Source: Anaeramoeba flamelloides
Taxonomy: Eukaryota > Metamonada > Anaeramoebidae
Reading direction: 5' to 3'
Length of the DNA stretch: 64,000 bases
NCBI GenBank assembly: GCA_027625915.1
Contig: JANTQA010000008.1
Span: 4,171,001-4,235,000, forward strand
Shown: positions 58,801 to 64,000 of the stretch, piece after piece
How the letters are laid out: each line of letters opens with the position of its first letter
Numbering within the stretch: position 1 is the first letter of the stretch
The notes under the pieces: model-generated
Databases searched by the model: none
The model's input: the letters and a program-made list of their open reading frames with translations, nothing else
Told to the model about the DNA's origin: nothing
Translations under genes and position numbers: made by a program

Positions 58801-61459
58801 AGAAAAGTTACAAAGGAAAAAGATCAAGTGGTTACTTGCTAATACTGGAGACACTGAAACACAAAAGTATGAGTAATTTGAAAATTATAACAAAAAAGCA
58901 AAGTCTAAAAATGACCAAAGGTTTAAAGTAAATCTAATCAAAAAGAAAAAAAGAAATTACAACAATTAAACAACGATCTGCAAGTGAACATTCATGATCA
59001 ATTATCAAATTAAATTAAATCAACCAAAAGTATCGTGGATGTGATTTTGGGAGTCCTTAATTAAAGATAGCCTTGTTTGTTTTTTTGTGATTTTTTCCCA
59101 ATTGCTTCTTATAAACCCTTTTTAAATTTCTTTTTTTTCTTCTTTTTTCTTTTTTCCTTTTTCCTTTTTTTTTCTTTTCATATTTTTGTTTTTGCTTTTT
59201 AAACATAAAAAAATTTTGGGTATGTCTTTTTCTTGAATAATCGTGGAATCTCTGATTTTATGCTTAAATTACCTTTGAGGAAATTTAAGTAAAAGGACAT
59301 TTAGAGTCAATTTACACTTCTTCAATAAGAATAACAAATTATTATTTTTTTTAAAAAAAATTTCTTTAATCTTGTTGTTAAAATAAGAAAATATTTCATC
59401 TTCAATATACTTATTTCTTTCTTAATACTTGAGTGATTTATTTTTTTTATTTTCAAATAAATATTATTAAAAATAGAATCAATAAAAGGGATAAAATTTT
59501 TAAAAGAACATCTCCCAAAATTTTGCTTTGATAAAATGATTTTTAAATAGTTTTAATAAAAAAATTTGATTTTTTAGAAATTTTATCCGAAATTTTTACG
59601 AACTTTTTGATATCGATATTTTAAATAGCTGAGTATAAAAGTTTTAAAAAGTGTTATTCATATTACCCAAAGGGGTTAGTCAAATCATTTGAGCTATCAT
59701 TTTTGAAATATTTATAAATCACTTTTTTAAAAATATTTAATATTTTTTAAAAAACTTTTCAAATTTACATCCAGATTCATTCATAAAGTTTTTTTTCTTA
59801 TATTAAAGGCTAATTTTATTTTTTTATTTTCTAATTATATATTTATTAACTATACACAATTTCCGTATTTTTTCTTTTTACTTAGAAAACGGTTTTCATA
59901 TTGAAGTACTACGTGGAATGGCATTTCTTGAAAAGCAGAGAATCTTTTTTATTTTGTAAATTATTTATTTTATATTTTTTATAAAGAGTTCAAATTTGTC
60001 TTTTATTCTTACATTTAAAAAAAAATTATTATTATTATCAATAGTGGGATTTCTCCTTCACAAGAATATAATTTGCATAAAAATAGCTTTTATATTTGTT
60101 GCACAACATTTACCATTATTGAAAGTTTTCAAAAATGTATTGGTATCACCGAAGAACTTCAAATGTGGGAAAAAGAAAACAAAAATCTCTCATTTTCCAT
60201 ACCAAAATCGTTAGATGTAATCATTTATTTTATTAAATACTGTTATTTTATTTGACAACCACATCTCACATATTACTTTTTTTAATATTTTTTTTTTTCA
60301 AAATTCTGAAATTTGAAAAATCCTAAAAAAAAGTTTAAATTTGATTTTTTACAAACATTTATTAAATGAAATAAATTTTGATATTGTTAAATGAATTGAT
60401 TACAATTTTTGTATTTTTAATCAAGATTAGGTTCTGTTATTAATTTTTTTGTTTTTCAAAAACAACGAAGAATAAAAAGAAAAAATATTTTTATCGAGGT
60501 CTATTTTACAATCACTAGGTAAATTAATTAGTCTAAGAGCTAGTAATTGCCGAGGAGTGTTTCAATTTACAAATTTAAAAAAAAATTTTCGTAAATCAAA
60601 GAGATATATTAAATTATTTTTGAAATACTGACATCTTCAAAATAAACTCCATTCCAAAAATTTGAAGACACACCAAAAATAAAAAATAGGCAAAAAAAAA
60701 ATCACAATTTATTAAACTTTCCAAACATAATATCAAAAACCACATTTAAGTTGCCTAGTATTAATATTTTTCATAAGTAATCATTTTTATTGAAATAAAA
60801 TAAAACCAAAAAAATAAAATCCCTGTGCCCAAAATGATAAAACGAGAAAAAAAAAAATTTATTGGTAAATTTGTTGAAATTTCATCAACAATTATTGATC
60901 TATCGAATGACTAGATACTATCAACTAATTATATCTGATTTTTCTATCAAAAAAACTCAACACTCACCTTCTATCAATCATTGGAAAATTTTTTTTTTCA
61001 AATAGGGAAACAGATTATGTAACTGGAAATATAAAAAAGAAATGAAAACATAACAGAAAAGATAAAAAATGAAAAAAAATTTGTTAAAATCAAAATTATT
61101 TCCAAATTGAATGTAAAGTGTAGTATTGTTATTCTTTCAACTATTTTAATTGTGCACAATAATTTGGAATTTAGTTTACATATAGATATATAACCCAACT
61201 TTTTAGTGAGATACAATTTTATAAATTATATTTAAATTTATCCTTCTCTTATATTCTTTTTTCGTATATATTTATTTATCTATTATTTTATTCAAAGATT
61301 AAAAAAACATTTGAAACACAAAAACGAATGGATTTATTGGTTGAAATAAATGAACAAGAAAAATTAAAAGCTTCAGTTATTATCAAATTTGTTATGAAGG
61401 GAAATAAAGAAATTTATTTTGTTAAAATGATTGAAAATGCATTAAGTGTAATTCATTGA
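55856..61459 (+). CDS. 254-residue protein, possibly two PsbP/DUF1795-like domains
   Basis: Four exons with consistent phases: 55856-56258, 59886-59955, 60087-60216 and 61298-61459 (introns 3,627, 131 and 1,081 nt; donors GTATGT, GTAAAT, GTAATC; acceptors ACTTAG, AAATAG, CAAAG). The joined product has LRFSVVLPKGW near residue 42, a strand-rich stretch ending QIVIVTTKLEYEI, DTLQWVNYF, and GFHIEVLRGMAFLEKQRIFF. This order recalls a bacterial PsbP/DUF1795-like layout (LPxGW, then a strand, then RxxAxxxxxRIF), from memory only. A second SFSIPKSLD near the exon 3 end may open a second similar domain. The start ATG follows a CA-rich leader. An alternative acceptor at 56484 would end the protein after ten further residues. 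Function is unknown; horizontal origin from bacteria is possible but untested. Confidence 0.6.
57672..58111. mobile_element. Harbinger-like MITE with TAA target duplication, copy 2
   Basis: A 440-bp element flanked by TAA (57669-57671, 58112-58114). TIRs CTG or CCG + TTGTGGAAAAAAAGTGAAAC continue for about 85 bp with few mismatches. Colinear with 19450-19887 throughout, including the conserved but non-coding stretch reading GAGATCTCAAAAATAGTCAA. Confidence 0.82.
58763..59350 (+). repeat. Dispersed repeat G, copy 2
   Basis: Same orientation and block order as 46355-46940. The open frame at 58626-58931 overlaps it but is not kept in copy 1, so it is not a gene. Confidence 0.6.
60643..61178. 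mobile_element. MITE family 'TTTGGACACA', copy 2
   Basis: A 536-bp copy with TA ends and TIRs TAAACTCCATTCCAAAAATT and its diverged partner. It lies entirely inside intron 3 of the 254-residue protein gene and accounts for half of that intron. Confidence 0.78.
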
Positions 61460-61801
61460 TTTATTTTTATTTTTATTTTTATTTTATCTTTCTTCATTCT
61501 TATTATAATACCCATATTTGGAATATTAACAATTTTTTTTTATAATTTATTAAAAGCTTTGAAAACTTTACAAAAAAAAAAAAGGTTATTTGAATTTATA
61601 AATTTTCAGTAATTAAAAAATAAATGATTCGTAGAAATTAAATAAAAACTATCGTCTCAGTACTTCTATTTCTATGAATAATAAATTTTTTATCAGAATC
61701 AGATAGACAGCTACTCTGAAAATCTAAATATTTTCCTAATGAATAATTTTTAGATAAATTATTTAAACATCATTTAACTAATATAATAATAATTAACCTC
61801 A

Positions 61802-62033
61802 TAAGCCAAATTTCAAAATTAGGGGCAAACTTTATTATTATTATTATTATTTTTTTCTTTTTTCATTTGTAATTCAAAAAATAAAATGATTACACTCTAT
61901 TTTTATTTATTAATCTATATTGGCTATTATCTCTAAACACTTTATTAAAATACATTATTATTAAAAAAAAAAAAACAATTAAACAAATTTTTTTCTGATG
62001 AAAAATCTGCCCCTGTTTTTGAAATTTAGCTTA
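61802..62033. mobile_element. MITE family 'AGGGGCA', copy B
   Basis: A 232-bp element with TA ends, inverted relative to 2714-2939, with TIRs TAAGCCAAATTTCAAAATTA and TAAGCTAAATTTCAAAAACA, each followed by GGGGCA. Confidence 0.78.
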
Positions 62034-62286
62034 TATAATTAATGGTATTAAAAATAGTATTAGTTTATATATTAAAATCTTTTAGTTCTTTAAATAATTT
62101 TTAAAGTATTTTCTTTTTCCTAAAGATTAAAAATTGTTTTGGAAGAAAAATATTATTTTTTTTGAATAAAAAAAAGTTAATTTTTTTATTTAAAAAACAA
62201 AGTATTTATGATACTCCCAAAAATCGTTAGATTAGAGGATTTGACAATCTCTTTTTGAATCCACAATAAAGTTTAAAAAATCGCGA

Positions 62287-62765
62287 TTAAGGAGGGACGT
62301 TCTAAATGAATTCTTCAGATACACCACAAATACTCCTTTCGTTTTGGTTAAGACTCTTAAGATCCTTTATCCAAAGATAAAAATAAATTTTTTGACAAAA
62401 AAATGGAGTTTTTTTTGGTTTTTATTTTTAATTCTAATAAATATCCACTTACCATAAAGTAGTAATGAAGAGTTGTATTGAATAATGGGAAAATTAACCA
62501 ATTGTATCAGAGTTATTAGGAATTTTGTACGAATAACTGACCGAAATGAAAAAAGAATTGAATACGTATCTTCTTAGGTGTATTTCTAAGAGCTTTGTTA
62601 AGTGAGGTTTCAAAGTAGGACCAAAAATAAAAACCAAAAAAAACTCCATTTTTTTGTCAAAAAATTTATTTTTATCTTTGGATAAAGGATCTTAAGAGTC
62701 TTAACCAAAACGAAAGGAGTGTTTGTGGTGTATCTGAAGAATTCATTTAGAACGTCCCTCCTTAA
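62287..62765. mobile_element. TTAA-flanked foldback element with 143-bp arms
   Basis: TTAA is followed by GGAGGGACGTTCTAAATG at the left and the exact mirror at the right. The arms (62287-62429 and 62623-62765) are both 143 bp and differ at one position by eye. A 193-bp unique loop separates them. TTAA at both ends would fit a piggyBac-type target, but it is palindromic, so the true target length is uncertain. Near-perfect arms imply recent insertion or gene conversion. Confidence 0.88.
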
Positions 62766-63628
62766 TATTATTAAGCCACGATGGAGTACATAAAATCTTG
62801 ATAATCGATAAATCTCGTGATAAAAAATTAATCGCGATATTCTATAAAATCACAATAATTGTCTAAAAATCGTGATAAATGTCAAAATATCGCTAATAAA
62901 CAAGATATCTATATATAATAGTTGATGGGAATTTATGAGACTAATTCATCAATATTTTTAAAACCAAAAATTTTTGTTTGATCAAAAAAACAGATCCTTG
63001 AAACAGAAGTTAATTTTTTCAAAACAATAAAAAAAAAATTGATTCAATCAAGGATCATATCAAAGAGTTTCGTTGTTTTTTATTTTGATTTGGTTTGCGT
63101 ATCGATCGATCCCTTTAGATCAACAACACTAATAACAAAAGATAAATAAATAGTTTCTCGGTTTATCGTGGTGTTATAAATAACGTTGGAATAAAAAAAC
63201 TGCTAATAAAACAAACAACCCTTCAATACGTTCTTTACAGAATGTGTTCTTTGATTAAATTATTTTCTTCGTTCTATGAAAGCTGAAAGAAGTTGGATAA
63301 CTTTTCAAAAGCTTTCTCAACAACCTAGCCACATTATCACCAATTATTAAGATTGTTTGTACATTTGATTTCCTTTTCTTATTATTCTTCTTCTCTTCAT
63401 ATCTTTGCATTTAACAGAAAACACAACCAAGAGTTTTTTGGGTTTTTTTTTAATCGATCATTACCCAAGAATGAAATTTCTCTTTATTCTACTTTTTGAT
63501 GATTTAACTTTGAATGTGATAATCTCATTTAAAAAAAAAACACATATATTTTATATTCATGTTAATTTTTTGAAAGGGGTTATTATTAGTATGATCATAA
63601 AATTCGTTTTAGATTTAATATTTTATAA

Positions 63629-63650
63629 AAAAAAAAAAAAAAAAAAAAAA
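63629..63650 (+). repeat. Poly-A run
   Basis: About 22 uninterrupted A residues at the point where similarity to the TCGCGA-family element ends. Confidence 0.9.
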
Positions 63651-64000
63651 GGAAGGAGAAGTAACTAAAAAATAAAAAAAATAATGTTCAAAATAAATAA
63701 AAAAAATTGAAATTAAATTCACAATTTATAAATATTACAGGGATCTAATTAATTAAAAGAAATAATATAAAATGGATTTGGTAATTTATCTGTTATTTTA
63801 TTTTTGAGTTAATATTGTAAATAAAATTTCTGGATCTTATTGATCTTTAAAAAAACATAACTTTGCTGAAAATAGTTCATCAAATTTTAAATATTTGGAG
63901 GTTTATGCTAAATATTCATATAAATCCATATATATGTATATGTGTGTCTGTATATATGTTATTATAATTTTTATTATATTCTAAATAGGATCTTAAAGAA

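Larger units (their letters stand above)
56259..59885 (+). other. 3.6-kb intron 1 of the 254-residue protein gene
   Basis: Runs GTATGT to TTTACTTAG. Contains the second Harbinger-like MITE (57672-58111) and repeat G copy 2 (58763-59350). No coding signal was found in the remainder. Confidence 0.5.
62233..63655 (+). mobile_element. TCGCGA-family DNA transposon E4 (split and 3'-truncated)
   Basis: The left end (TA then GAGGATTTGACAATC) is followed after about 50 bp by a foldback insertion (62287-62765). E4 then resumes with TCGCGA-type palindromes and colinear similarity to E3 up to about 63650. The right TIR and right palindrome array are missing; similarity stops at a poly-A run. The interior is more diverged than in E3. 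Confidence 0.75.
61460..64000. other. Repeat-rich right flank
   Basis: After the stop at 61459 the window contains a MITE (61802-62033), the split element E4 and its inserted foldback, a poly-A run at about 63629-63650, and AT-rich DNA to the end. No gene is supported. Confidence 0.55.

Overview
The window is a piece of nuclear genome from a very AT-rich protist (roughly four bases in five are A or T by eye). Genes are sparse, carry spliceosomal GT-AG introns, use the standard code (TAA, TAG and TGA all serve as stops) and encode proteins with long K/N/E/Q/S low-complexity runs. The gene set (proteasome, ESCRT-III, endosulfine, PEX11-like) is typically eukaryotic. The style resembles AT-rich amoeboid protists such as Anaeramoeba or Dictyostelium, but the lineage cannot be fixed from sequence alone.

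I support eight genes. (1) 4418-5034(-): proteasome subunit beta-3 (PSMB3). (2) 9516-13319(+): single-exon adaptor with three N-terminal SH3 domains and a 900-residue low-complexity, RGG-containing tail. (3) 17302-17808(-): two-exon endosulfine/ARPP19/Igo protein. (4) 17926-18516(-): partial PEX11-like gene. (5) 23893-34907(+): four-exon gene for a giant membrane protein of about 2,523 residues built from about 34 copies of a hydrophobic unit that starts with Asp and ends with Trp-Arg. (6) 37946-43289(-): ankyrin-repeat/coiled-coil protein in two exons split by a 3.7-kb intron. (7) 49435-50638(+): four-exon ESCRT-III subunit CHMP2A/VPS2. (8) 55856-61459(+): four-exon gene for a 254-residue protein, possibly with PsbP/DUF1795-like domains.

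The rest is dominated by short DNA-transposon relics with terminal inverted repeats (TIRs). A 1.1-1.3-kb family with TA target duplications and arrays of TCGCGA palindromes near its ends is present four times. One copy is split by a 479-bp TTAA-flanked foldback element whose 143-bp arms differ at one base by eye. At least six MITE families occur as pairs or quartets, and one (Harbinger-like, TAA target) has a related empty site elsewhere in the window. A 3.2-kb unit with 250-bp TIRs lies at 19.0-22.3 kb.

Introns fall into two classes: about 100-250 nt, and 1.1-3.7 kb. Every long intron holds copies of these repeats, so intron size here seems to be set by transposon insertion. The strongest candidate for an undescribed system is the Asp...Trp-Arg repeat membrane protein.
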